From Streptomyces sp. WM6386 (GTDB lineage Bacteria; Actinomycetota; Actinomycetes; Streptomycetales; Streptomycetaceae): a stretch of DNA of 64,000 nucleotides. The notes below the pieces were generated by a model, which was not told the origin of the DNA, did no database searches, and was given only the letters and a program-made list of their open reading frames with translations. The position numbers and the translations under genes are program-made. This document shows, in pieces, positions 9,037-17,378 of the stretch. The stretch's first letter is position 1, and every line of letters begins with the position of its first letter. The DNA lies in contig NZ_JXTE01000007.1 in assembly GCF_000972385.1 (NCBI RefSeq), positions 62,001-126,000 of the forward strand, given 5' to 3'.

Positions 9037-9120
9037 TCAGGGGCGACAGAGGGCGCCGGCGACACGCTGGAGGTCGATGTAGGGACGGGAGTGCAGAAGG
9101 GGTCGATCGATGTGCCGCAC
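9037..9120 (-). CDS. Cys leader peptide 1 (27 aa), upstream of the LLM monooxygenases
   Basis: A GTG at 9120 with GGGAGG 7 nt upstream opens a 27-codon frame. It reads VRHIDRPLLHS, then RPYIDLQRVAGALCRP, then TGA. The HIDLQRVxxALC ending is the hallmark of short actinobacterial leader peptides found before sulfur-assimilation genes. In mycobacteria, Cys-rich short ORFs act as cysteine-responsive attenuators. The single Cys codon (TGT) is third from the last sense codon. The LLM start lies 81 nt after the stop. The peptide follows the GNAT gene by 41 bp, so it is nested inside a longer operon. Confidence 0.8.
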   Translation of the reverse strand: MRHIDRPLLHSRPYIDLQRVAGALCRP

Positions 9121-9161
9121 GTCCCCGCCTCCCGCCCTGGTGGTGCGTGTCTCGTCCCGAC

Positions 9162-9938
9162 TCACAACGCCCTCGCCCGGGCATCTGTTCCCGGCGTGCG
9201 TACCTGGAGGATGGTCGTGCGGCGGCGCAGGGTGAAGCCGATCGACTCGTACAGCCGGATCGCGGTGGCGTTGTTCGCGGCGGCGTGCAGGAACGGGGTC
9301 TGGCCGCGCTCCCTGATGCCCGCCGCGACCGCGCGCACGAGACGGGTGCCGAGGCCCCGGCCACGGTGTGCCGGGGCGGTGCAGTCGGCGCTGATCTCGG
9401 TCCAGCCGGGCAGGTGGAGCCTCCCGCAGCCTTCGGCCGGGGGGACCCCCATCTCGCTTCGCTCGCCGGCCAGGGCGACGAGCCTGCCGTGGTGCTGGAT
9501 GCCGAGGTAGGTGCCGAGGTGGACGGTGCGGGCGAGGAAGGGTCCTGGTCCGGTGCGGGCGACGAGGTCCAGGATGTCGGGTACGTCGTCGGGGCCGAGC
9601 CTTACGGCCTCCGGGGCGGGTTCGGCCCGCAGGTGGGTGTCGACGAGCTGGACGCCCTGGCCGCCGCCGCCGACGACGTCCCATCCGTCGGGGTCGGTCT
9701 CGACTCCCTTGACCCGTGCGGTGGTTGCCGGGCCGAGGAGGGTGTGCAGGTCGCTCCAGGCGGCCGGATCCGCCGGGTCGGCGAGCGCGGCGAACGCGTA
9801 CACGTCCGCCGGGTAGCGCGCCGCCCGGCCCGAACGCTCGGCGAAGGCCGCGTGCGGTCCGTCCAGGGCTGCCCAGACGGGGTTGTCCAGGAGACGGGTT
9901 CCGAGGGCGATCTGGTGGACCACGACGGCCTTTCCCAC
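9162..9938 (-). CDS. GNAT family N-acetyltransferase in the sulfur island
   Basis: The 258-residue protein has a diverged N-terminal half and a canonical C-terminal GNAT domain. The acetyl-CoA-binding motif A is AHRGRGLGTRLVRAVA, and motif B follows as LHAAANNATAIRLYESIGF. In the Bacillus S-(2-succino)cysteine operon the equivalent enzyme (SnaA) acetylates the amino acid before monooxygenase attack, and a like role is inferred here. A 13-residue stretch SEMGVPPAEGCGR interrupts the expected AGERLHLPGWTEIS core. It is encoded by a dispersed repeat inserted in frame at 9421-9464, which may or may not impair activity. The gene begins 19 bp after the substrate-binding lipoprotein gene. Confidence 0.8.
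   Translation of the reverse strand: MGKAVVVHQIALGTRLLDNPVWAALDGPHAAFAERSGRAARYPADVYAFAALADPADPAAWSDLHTLLGPATTARVKGVETDPDGWDVVGGGGQGVQLVDTHLRAEPAPEAVRLGPDDVPDILDLVARTGPGPFLARTVHLGTYLGIQHHGRLVALAGERSEMGVPPAEGCGRLHLPGWTEISADCTAPAHRGRGLGTRLVRAVAAGIRERGQTPFLHAAANNATAIRLYESIGFTLRRRTTILQVRTPGTDARARAL
9421..9464 (-). repeat. Streptomyces dispersed palindromic repeat inserted in frame in a GNAT gene
   Basis: The 44-bp block reads, on the minus strand, GAGCGAAGCGAGATGGGGGT followed by CCCCCCGGCCGAAGGCTGCG and GGAG. I recognise this as a short repeat that recurs in Streptomyces genomes, in and between genes. It contains the palindrome GGGGGTCCCCC. Relative to the usual GNAT sequence it adds 39 nt, a multiple of three, so the frame survives. 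Confidence 0.65.
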
Positions 9939-9957
9939 AGAGCGTTCTGACGGATGA

Positions 9958-10980
9958 TCAGGAGTTGGTGAGCGGCAGCCCGGGCGGGTTGACCTCGGAC
10001 TTGGCGACGGCCTCGCCCGCGAGGTTCCAGGCCTTGAGCCACTTCGCGTACTGACCGTTCTCGATCAGGTGGTTGATGGCTGCGGCCAGCGGCTTCGCGA
10101 GGCCGCTGTCCTTCTTGGCGGTCGCGGCGATCAGACCCTGGAGGCTCTCACCGGCACCCGAGAACTGGCCCGCGACACGGGTCGCCTGCGGCGAGTCGGC
10201 CGTCTGCGTCGCGTGGTAGGAGAGGCTCGGGCTGGGGCCGAAGTAGGCGTCGATCTTGCCGCTGTTCAGCGCCAGGTAGAGGCTGTTGGTCTCCTGGAAG
10301 TACTTGACGGTGAGCTTCTTGCCCTCCTTCTCCAGCTTCGCCTTCCACTCCAGGAGGAGCTTCTCCTGGTTGGTGCCGTTGCTGACGGAGACCGTCTTGC
10401 CCGCGAGGTTCTCGTAGTTGTTGTCGAAGTTCCAGGTATCGTCCTTCTTCACCTCGAACGCGAGATCGTCCTTGCGGTAGGAGGCGAACTCGTACTTCTG
10501 CTTGCGCTCCTCGGTGTCGGTGACGTTGGAGAAGGCCACGTCGACCTTGCCGCTGTCGAGGCCGATGAACAGGTTCTCCCAGGTCGACCGCCGCACCTGC
10601 GGCTCGAGCCCGAGGACGGCGGAGACCAGGCGGGCGAGGTCGACCTCGGAACCGGTGAGCGACTTCTGGTCGCTGCCGACGAAACCGAGCGGCGGGCTGC
10701 CGGAGGGCAGGGTGCCGGACCCGATGACCAGCTTGCCGCTCTTCTTGATGTCGTCGGGCAGCAGGGAGCTGATGGACTTCACCTCGGCGACCTTCAGGGC
10801 GGTCTCGGTGGCCGCGCCGTTGGCGAGCCGGCCCACGGTCACCGTGCCGGCGCTGTCGGAGGTCTTGGTCGCGGCGTCACTCTCGCCCCCGCAGGCGGCG
10901 AGCCCGGCGGCGAGGGTGACGGCGGCGGTGGCCGCGGTGATGCCCCGTATCAGGCTGCGTCGGGAGAACTGGGTAGGCAT
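9958..10980 (-). CDS. Amino-acid-type ABC transporter substrate-binding lipoprotein
   Basis: This is a family 3 (SBP_bac_3) solute-binding protein of 340 residues. It starts with a twin-Arg-like SRRSLIRG, a hydrophobic stretch and the lipobox LAAC (Cys about residue 30), so it is tethered outside the membrane. Binding-domain blocks include LVIGSGTLPSGSPPLGFVGS, GSEVDLARLVSAVLG and VDVAFSNVTDTEERKQKYEF. Family members bind polar amino acids, including cystine. Together with the adjacent permease and ATPase it probably imports a cysteine derivative, by inference. It lies 113 bp after the ATPase gene. Confidence 0.88.
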   Translation of the reverse strand: MPTQFSRRSLIRGITAATAAVTLAAGLAACGGESDAATKTSDSAGTVTVGRLANGAATETALKVAEVKSISSLLPDDIKKSGKLVIGSGTLPSGSPPLGFVGSDQKSLTGSEVDLARLVSAVLGLEPQVRRSTWENLFIGLDSGKVDVAFSNVTDTEERKQKYEFASYRKDDLAFEVKKDDTWNFDNNYENLAGKTVSVSNGTNQEKLLLEWKAKLEKEGKKLTVKYFQETNSLYLALNSGKIDAYFGPSPSLSYHATQTADSPQATRVAGQFSGAGESLQGLIAATAKKDSGLAKPLAAAINHLIENGQYAKWLKAWNLAGEAVAKSEVNPPGLPLTNS

Positions 10981-11093
10981 GACTGTCCTTCGTGGCTGGG
11001 AGAGGGTGGTGAGGGTGATGCCGTGGGGGACGGTCGTGGGCGGTGCTCAGCACACCGCGTGCGAGGACACGGCGTGTCAGAACACCTCGCGGG

Positions 11094-11875
<782 letters not shown>

Positions 11876-11879
<4 letters not shown>

Positions 11880-12859
11880 ACGGCGGCCTCCCTGCGGATA
11901 CGGGCGCGCAGGTCGGTGAGGGCGGTGCGCAGCTTCTGCAACGGGGTCGGCGGCAGGGTGCGGGTGGCGCCCCGGGCGAAGTACCGCTCGACGTAGAACT
12001 GGATGACGGAGACGACCGTGGTCAGGATGAGGTACCAGACGGTGACGACCAGCAGCAGCGGCACGATGTCGCCGGGGTAGGTGGCGCCCATGGTCTGGGC
12101 GGCGCCGAACAGGTCGAGCAGCGAGACGTAGAACACCAGCGAGGTGGCCTTGACCAGGTCGATGAGCTGGTTGACGTAGTTCGGCGTGATGGAGCGCAGG
12201 GCCTGCGGGAGGACGACCTTGCGGAACTGGTAGCCCTTCGGCAGCCCGAGCGCGGCGGCCGCCTCGTGCTGGCCCTGGTCGACGGAGAGGATGCCGCCGC
12301 GGACCGCCTCGGCGGCGTACGCCGCCTGGTTCAGGCTCAGACCGACGACGGCGACGGCGATGTCGGTGGCGAGCCGGGACTCGTCGAAGGCGAAGAAGGC
12401 CGGCCCGAAGGGGACGCCCACGCTGAGCGTCTGGTACAGGGCGCTGAAGTTGTAGAGGAAGAGCAGGATGACGATCAGCGGGATGGAGCGGAACGTCCAG
12501 ATGTAGATCCAGCTGACCGCCCGCAGGACGGGGCTCTTCGAGAGCCGGGCCAGCGCGAGGACGACACCGCCGAGGAGGCCCAGTACCGCGCTGTAGGCGG
12601 TGACTTCGAGGGTGATCAGCAGTCCGTCGAGGATCGTCGGCCGCAGGAACCAGTAGCCGAACCGGTGCCATTGGTAGAAGGGGTTGGACACCAGGCCGTG
12701 CACGAACTGGGCCGTGAGGACCAGGACGACGGCGGTGGCGATCCAGCGTCCGGGGTGCCGCAGCGGCAGAACTCGCTGCGCGGTCAGCTGTTTTGACGGT
12801 CTGTCGGCGATCGGCGGTGGCTCCGTGACGGAGACGGCGGCGCCTGGGAGTTCACTCAT
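11876..12859 (-). CDS. Polar amino-acid ABC transporter permease
   Basis: This is a HisMQ-type permease of about 327 residues with a long N-terminal cytoplasmic tail. The first membrane segment is near residue 45 (WIATAVVLVLTAQFVHGLV). The characteristic permease block DGLLITLEVTAYS and the EAA loop (EAAAALGLPKGYQFRKVVLP) follow. I chose ATG 12859 because GGAG lies 6 nt upstream; a GTG at 12913 is possible but has no ribosome site. The 174-nt leader between the preceding Cys leader peptide and this start contains a strong hairpin at 12909-12940, fitting attenuation control. Confidence 0.88.
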
Positions 12860-12908
12860 GAGGGGCTCCGGCGGGATCGGATCCCCGGACACGGGCGCAC
12901 GGGACGTG

Positions 12909-12940
12909 GCCACGACGGCCGTTCTACGGCGGGTCGTGGC
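12909..12940 (-). promoter_or_regulatory. Hairpin in the permease leader, possible attenuator
   Basis: GCCACGAC at 12909-12916 is the exact reverse complement of GTCGTGGC at 12933-12940. The inner arms GCCG (12918-12921) and CGGC (12927-12930) continue the stem around a 5-nt loop. It lies about 95 nt after the leader-peptide stop and about 50 nt before the permease start. It has no U tract. Confidence 0.5.
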
Positions 12941-13033
12941 ACACGGGGACGCACGGGAACCGGGGGCTGGGCGGACAACGGCACACCACGCGGGCGGTGT
13001 TCGTCTGGAACGCGGGGGCTGCGGAGGGGGACG

Positions 13034-13198
13034 TCAGCCCCGACAGCGGGCTCGGCCCGGTGCGGTACACAGTGCGCTGTTCACACGCAGGAGGTCGACG
13101 GAACGATCGGCGACAAGGAGGTTCGCGTACGGCGGTACGCAGCTCGAGGTACGGCGGGTGGCCGTCCTGGGAGCTGCGTACATGTCCGTCACCGTCAT
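13034..13198 (-). CDS. Cys leader peptide 2 (up to 54 aa), upstream of the ABC importer
   Basis: The frame ends SVDLLRVNSALC, then TAPGRARCRG, then TGA. The VDLLRVxSALC block matches the other two leader peptides in this island, and a second Cys lies near the C-terminus. Two ATG codons could start it, at 13198 (54 aa) and 13183 (49 aa). Neither has a strong Shine-Dalgarno, so the exact start is uncertain. It lies in the otherwise empty leader of the ABC importer operon, 174 nt before the permease. It is likely a sensor of Cys-tRNA supply, as inferred from the family. Confidence 0.7.
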   Translation of the reverse strand: MTVTDMYAAPRTATRRTSSCVPPYANLLVADRSVDLLRVNSALCTAPGRARCRG

Positions 13199-13243
13199 CG
13201 TTCTCAGGGGCCTCGAAGGCCATTCTGCGTCAAGAGTGCCGTA

Positions 13244-13292
13244 AGTGAAGCCAGTTGTCCGAGCGTCTGTCAACGCCGGTCCACCAGGTGGA
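13244..13292 (-). promoter_or_regulatory. Promoter and palindrome upstream of leader peptide 2
   Basis: On the minus strand, TTGACA (13273-13268) is followed after 18 nt by TTCACT (13249-13244). This gives a plausible sigma-70-like promoter about 45 nt before the leader-peptide ATG. The palindrome TCCACCAGGTGGA at 13280-13292 lies directly upstream of the -35 and could bind a regulator. Confidence 0.4.
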
Positions 13293-13296
13293 ATGC

Positions 13297-14163
13297 CTAG
13301 CGGGTCCGCGCCGTGTGCGCCGCCCAGTCCAGGATCTGCACGGCCGATCCCGCGGCCTCCAGGCCACGGCAGTGGGCATGGTGGCGACGGGCGATGCCGT
13401 CGAGGTCGAGGTGCGCGCCGAAGGCGGGGTGGGCCGCCAGCCGCCGGGCATACGCCCACAGTGCGGGATGGGCGGCGATCCGCTGCACGGCGGAGGCGTC
13501 CAGGTGATGGCGGTGCACGGTGTCGAGCTGGACCAGCGTGACCCACAACTCGACGTCCGCGGCGGTGATCTGATCCCGGATCAGATACTCCCGTCCGGTG
13601 AGCCAGCGCTCCAGCGAGGCCAGGGTCTCCAGCAGCGTGTCGAGCGCCGCGGCGCGTGCGTCCGGGTCGGTGCCCGCCGTGCCGGCCTCCTGCGCGGCCC
13701 GCTCGATGCCCTGGGCGCACAGCCGCTCCACGGCCTCGGTCTCCGACTCCGCGCCGCACGGGTACAGCGCCGGGCGGTCACCGCCGAAGCGGGCGAGGTC
13801 GCGTGTGATGTCCGGGGCGTGGGTGCTGACGATGCGGCCCGACCAGTCGTCGCTGAGCACGGGACCGACGGCGGCGCCCTTGTAGCGGTGCGCGCTGGCC
13901 TCGTAGAGGGGGCGCAGCGCCGTATGACCGCCGTCGGGACAGTCGGGGATCGCGTCGAGGAACGTCACGGGACAGGCGTCGTCGAGCCCCAGCAGGCTGT
14001 GGACGACGGCGATGCGCAGTCCGTCCGGACAGGCGGGCGACAGATGCAGCCGGTAGCGGCGCGACACGGCGTAGTGCCCGCTGCGCGCGTCCCGGCCGAT
14101 CCGGCCCCGGAACGCGGCGGTGGACTGCGCGGTCGAGGCGGGAGCGAGCGGTGTGACGGACAT
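13297..14163 (-). CDS. Glutathionyl-hydroquinone reductase-like (ECM4/Xi-class GST) protein
   Basis: The 288-residue protein has an N-terminal thioredoxin-fold domain. Its RYRLHLSPACPDGLR segment holds the candidate catalytic Cys at about residue 45, in the position of CPWA in Xi-class enzymes. A helical GST C-terminal domain follows (YLIRDQITAADVELWVTLVQLD). These enzymes remove thiols from quinone or other thioether adducts. Streptomyces make mycothiol rather than glutathione, so the thiol partner is probably different. The ATG at 14163 has GGGGAG 4-5 nt upstream. It is preceded by Cys leader peptide 3, which ties it to sulfur metabolism. Confidence 0.72.
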   Translation of the reverse strand: MSVTPLAPASTAQSTAAFRGRIGRDARSGHYAVSRRYRLHLSPACPDGLRIAVVHSLLGLDDACPVTFLDAIPDCPDGGHTALRPLYEASAHRYKGAAVGPVLSDDWSGRIVSTHAPDITRDLARFGGDRPALYPCGAESETEAVERLCAQGIERAAQEAGTAGTDPDARAAALDTLLETLASLERWLTGREYLIRDQITAADVELWVTLVQLDTVHRHHLDASAVQRIAAHPALWAYARRLAAHPAFGAHLDLDGIARRHHAHCRGLEAAGSAVQILDWAAHTARTR

Positions 14164-14260
14164 GAATCTCCCCGGGTATGGGCGCGCGGACGTACGCGCG
14201 GCGGAAGCGACGTCGGGCCAGGACAGGGGGTGCGCGGCGGGGCGCGGGGACGGGCCGGGC

Positions 14261-14383
14261 TCAGCCGAGCCGGCGGATCGCACTGCAGACGCGCTGCAGG
14301 TCGATGTGGCGGCGGGAGGTCAGAAGAGGCGACGGCCGAGAGGTACGGCTCACTCGGCCCACTGCCGACTCAAGGCGCCTCAT
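14261..14383 (-). CDS. Cys leader peptide 3 (40 aa), upstream of the GST-like gene
   Basis: An ATG at 14383 with an upstream AGGTAGGGA opens 40 codons. The first part is MRRLESAVGRVSRTSRPSPL; the last part is LTSRRHIDLQRVCSAIRRLG. RRHIDLQRVCSAI is a textbook match to the actinobacterial sulfur-gene leader peptide. The single Cys codon is TGC. The GST-like start lies 97 nt after the stop. Confidence 0.8.
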   Translation of the reverse strand: MRRLESAVGRVSRTSRPSPLLTSRRHIDLQRVCSAIRRLG

Positions 14384-14564
14384 GTTTCCCTACCTGTTCA
14401 CTAGGATTCCCATCCGGAGTGTCGATCGGCCGCGCGACGACGTCAAGAGGGCGTCCACGAGGCGGTCACCCGCGGTCCGGGACGTGCGGTCGGCCACCTT
14501 CTGGGGACGCGCGCCGCTGGCTACTCTGGGAGCGCGGCCGACGAAGCAGGCGGGGGCGGGCTCC

Positions 14565-15368
14565 ATGGCATTGCTGCGCGAGCGCCATCTGAACGCGTCC
14601 ACGATCGGCGCCACGGGCAACGCCGCCGCCGCGTTGCGGCTGCTCACCGGGCTGGAGGCGGACTGCCGTACCCGGCTCGGGGACGACGCCTGGTTCACCC
14701 TCGTCGTACGGCACGGTGTCGCGTACTGGACAGGCGTGTGCGGCCGGGCCCCGCGGGCCAGACAGCAGACCCAGGACCTGCTGGACGTGTACCGGGAGCG
14801 ACTCGACGACCGCGACCACCGGGCCCTACGGCTGTTGCGCGACGATCTCGCCCGCTGGACCGGAGAGACGGGCGACGCCCGGGACGCCGCCCTCCAGTAC
14901 ACCGGGCTCCATCGCGACACCGAACGGATCCTGGGCCCGGAGGCTTCGGAAACCCTCCTGACCCGCCACAACACGGCCTACTGGACGGCAGCCCACGGTG
15001 CCCGCGCCCAAGCCCTGGCCGAATGCCGCGCCCTCCTCGACGACGAGCACCGGGTCAACGGCCCGGCCCATCCGCACACCCTCGCCGTACGCCACAACAT
15101 CGCGGGCTGGACCGAGGCCGAGGGCGAACCCCGGGACTCGCTGAGCCTGTTCACCACCCTTCTCGAGGACCGCACCGCTGCCCTCGGCCACGAACACCCG
15201 CACACCCTCCTCAACGCCTTCCACGTGGGCCGACTGACCCGGCACCACCGGAACGCGTCGGCCGGGGACACCCGGCTCGTCGAGCTGTTGCCCCTCTTCA
15301 CGCGCGTTCTCGGCGGGGGCCACCCCTGGACGCGACGGCTGCACCGGGAGCTCCGGGCCGGACAATGA
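14565..15368 (+). CDS. TPR-like repeat protein of unknown function
   Basis: The 267-residue helical protein contains repeats spaced by about 40-45 residues. Each has a VRHGVAYWTG / RHNTAYWTAAHG / RHNIAGWTEAEG core and a preceding RxxLGxxHPxTL-like linker. Such repeats occur in Streptomyces TPR proteins that follow NB-ARC or helical-repeat regulators; here the protein stands alone. I chose ATG 14565; the frame is open further upstream but that part has no conserved pattern. It ends 4 nt before the DUF1905 gene and is probably co-transcribed with it. It is divergent from leader peptide 3. Confidence 0.65.
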   Translation: MALLRERHLNASTIGATGNAAAALRLLTGLEADCRTRLGDDAWFTLVVRHGVAYWTGVCGRAPRARQQTQDLLDVYRERLDDRDHRALRLLRDDLARWTGETGDARDAALQYTGLHRDTERILGPEASETLLTRHNTAYWTAAHGARAQALAECRALLDDEHRVNGPAHPHTLAVRHNIAGWTEAEGEPRDSLSLFTTLLEDRTAALGHEHPHTLLNAFHVGRLTRHHRNASAGDTRLVELLPLFTRVLGGGHPWTRRLHRELRAGQ

Positions 15369-15372
15369 CCTC

Positions 15373-15669
15373 ATGGAGCTCTCCTTCACCGGCCGTGTCA
15401 TCGAATGGCGTGGTCCGGCGCCCTACTACTTCCTCCCCGTTCCGGACGAGGAGTCCGCCGACATCCGCGAGGTGGCCGCGATGGCCTCCTACGGCTGGGG
15501 GGTGATCCCGGTCGAGGCGCGCATCGGCGCGACCGCCTTCACGACGTCGCTCTTCCCCAGGGACGGCTGCTATCTGCTGCCGCTCAAGAACGCCGTACGC
15601 AAGCCGCAGAGCATCGCGGCCGGCGACGACGTCTCCGTGCGGCTGACCGTCTTGCTCCGACTCAGGTGA
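15373..15669 (+). CDS. DUF1905 domain protein
   Basis: The whole 98-residue protein matches the DUF1905 pattern. It has an opening FTGRVIEWRGPAPYYFLPVP, a middle GWGVIPVEARIGATAFTTSLFPRDG and an end YLLPLKNAVRKP...AAGDDVSVRL. The family folds as a small beta barrel; its biochemical role is unknown. The gene begins 4 nt after the TPR-like gene and its stop overlaps the convergent LLM gene by 8 bp. Confidence 0.85.
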   Translation: MELSFTGRVIEWRGPAPYYFLPVPDEESADIREVAAMASYGWGVIPVEARIGATAFTTSLFPRDGCYLLPLKNAVRKPQSIAAGDDVSVRLTVLLRLR

Positions 15670-16525
15670 TCGCCTCGGCGAGTCGGTCGACCTGGTCGAG
15701 CCCCGATCCGGTGGGGACGAAGATGAGTTCGTCGCAACCGCCGGCCGCGAACGCGTCGACGTAGGACGTGACCGTCTCGGCGCTCACCGCGGCGCTGTCC
15801 GCGATCTGCCGGGCGAAGTCGCCGAGGAAGCCGTAGTAGTCCAGCAGGTAGGCGTCCGCCTGCGTGCGGGCTTCGGGGCCCAGCCCGAAGTAGGCCAGCG
15901 ACAGCTTGCGCGGCGTGCCCGCGCGCCCCGCCTTCCGCCAGGCTGCGTCGACGCCGGCCGCGGCCTCGGCGAACGTGTCCGGCGAACCGCCGCCCATGAT
16001 CCAGCCGTCGGCGAACTCGGCGACGCGCCTGAAGCTCGCCTCCGTGGAGCCGCCCAGGATGAGTTCGGGGCCGCCCTCGCGCCCGGGGCGGGGCCCGATC
16101 GCTCCGGCGAACCCGAACTCCTCTCCGGCCCAGACGCGCTTCATCTCGGCGAGCTGCTCGTCCAGGCGCCGGCCTCTGCCCTGCGTGGACACGCCGCCGG
16201 CCGCGTAGTCGTCGTCCCGGGCTCCCAGCCCCACACCGAGGACGAAACGGCCGCCCGATATCCGCTCCAGCGAGGCGGCCTGCTTCGCGAGCAGCGCGGA
16301 GTTCGTGTAGAGCGGCGCCAGCAGCACGCTGGTGGTGAGCCGTATCCGGCTGGTCACCGCGGCCGCGGCGGTGAGGGCGATCAGTTCCTCGTAACCGCCG
16401 TACACCAGCCGTCCGATGGTGCCGAGGGTGCTGAATCCGGCCTCTTCCGCCCGCCGGGCCCAGTCGAGAAGGAGTTGAGGGCCGGTGCCGGGCACCGTGT
16501 TGGGCAGGCCGATTCCGATGTCCAT
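15662..16525 (-). CDS. LLM-class (probably F420-dependent) oxidoreductase
   Basis: The 287-residue luciferase-fold protein begins MDIGIGLPNTVPGTGPQLLL. It carries LTTSVLLAPLYTNSALLAKQ, ISGGRFVLGVGLGARDDDY and GGGSPDTFAEAA blocks. The short length and the GVGxGxRxxDY motif resemble the F420-dependent branch rather than the sulfur monooxygenases nearby. ATG 16525 has GGAGG 5 nt upstream; a longer frame from 16603 lacks one. The substrate is unknown. It is not part of the sulfur operon. Confidence 0.8.
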   Translation of the reverse strand: MDIGIGLPNTVPGTGPQLLLDWARRAEEAGFSTLGTIGRLVYGGYEELIALTAAAAVTSRIRLTTSVLLAPLYTNSALLAKQAASLERISGGRFVLGVGLGARDDDYAAGGVSTQGRGRRLDEQLAEMKRVWAGEEFGFAGAIGPRPGREGGPELILGGSTEASFRRVAEFADGWIMGGGSPDTFAEAAAGVDAAWRKAGRAGTPRKLSLAYFGLGPEARTQADAYLLDYYGFLGDFARQIADSAAVSAETVTSYVDAFAAGGCDELIFVPTGSGLDQVDRLAEAIT

Positions 16526-16627
16526 GTGTGCCTCCGTACATAGGGAACGCACGGTCGACGCAATCATGCCTTCGCCTGCCGCGATCGCGGGACGGGTGCG
16601 CACAGGCCAACCGGCCGGAAGTCACCG

Positions 16628-17216
16628 GTGGCCGCCCCGGGCCGGATCCGGACGGTGACCCGTGTACCGGACTGGTCCATGCTCAGTCCCGACCACGGCG
16701 ACTTCGTCGCGTCACGGCGGATGCGGGCGCGACCCGACTGGGACTCCGGCGCCCGCAAGGCCGTCTGCCCCGACGGGCAGCGGCTGCTCGGACTCGGCCA
16801 CACCGGCAATCGGGGCTGTGCTCGGACGTGTCCGCCGGAGCCTTGTGGGATCCGGCCCGCGGACACGAGGTGGTCGCGGACGAGCGGTATGTCGCGCCGG
16901 GTCGGGACTGGGCGTCCGGGTACACCAAACTCCAGTGCGCCGACGGGCAGTTCCTCATCGGGTACAGCGTCCGCGGTGCCGCCGTCTCCGCCGCCCTGTG
17001 CGCGGCCGCCGCACCCGAAAGGCTCGGTGCGAGGGGTCGTACCGTCTGGTTCGACCGGGGCGACAACAGGGGCACGGCCCCCAGGGGCGGCGACTTCGCG
17101 GACGGCCGGTACAAGGGGCAGTGCGCGGACGACGAGTACGCGGCCGGAATCGCGTACACGCGCCGGGTGGCTCGTCCCGCACGCCGGACGCCCTCTACTG
17201 CCGCGGACTCGGCTGA
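16628..17216 (+). pseudogene. Decayed lectin-like Cys-repeat protein gene
   Basis: Three related modules can be read, but in three different frames. Module 1 (about 16630-16815) contains ARKAVCPDGQRLLGLGHTGN. Module 2 (about 16816-17165) contains KLQCADGQFLIGYSVRGAAV then SAALCAAAAP, and the start of module 3, KGQCADDEYAAGIAYT. The end GSSRTPDALYCRGLG is in the third frame, reaching a stop at 17216. At least two frameshifts are needed to join them, and no start or signal peptide is intact. K-x-x-C-x-x-G repeats of this kind occur as carbohydrate-binding tails of secreted Streptomyces hydrolases. Confidence 0.65.
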
Positions 17217-17284
17217 CCGGTCAGCCCGCGCCGGCGGCGGTCCCGGACGCCTCAACTCGCCTACTTCAATACTTACTTCAACTC

Positions 17285-17313
17285 TTGACGCGACTGGTCC
17301 ATACCTTTAGCTT
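17285..17313 (+). promoter_or_regulatory. Chitinase promoter with DasR (dre)-like site
   Basis: TTGACG (17285-17290), a 17-nt spacer and TAGCTT (17308-17313) form a good promoter. The spacer carries ACTGGTCCATACCTTT at 17293-17308, which matches 12 of 16 positions of the DasR element ACTGGTCTAGACCACT and also resembles the classical chitinase direct-repeat operator. Binding there would block RNA polymerase, fitting N-acetylglucosamine-responsive control. Confidence 0.65.
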
Positions 17314-17378
17314 CACGGGTCAGCAACGCCACGTGTGACGCACTCACCCCCCGACACACTCCAGGAGCGTCCTCAGCC

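Noticed and set aside
4887..9510. Long plus-strand open frames opposite the three LLM monooxygenases
   Set aside because: They are antisense shadows of the conserved minus-strand enzymes, with skewed composition and no recognisable domain.
16604..17378. One intact secreted protein between the LLM gene and the chitinase
   Set aside because: The homologous modules lie in three different frames and no start or signal peptide joins them.
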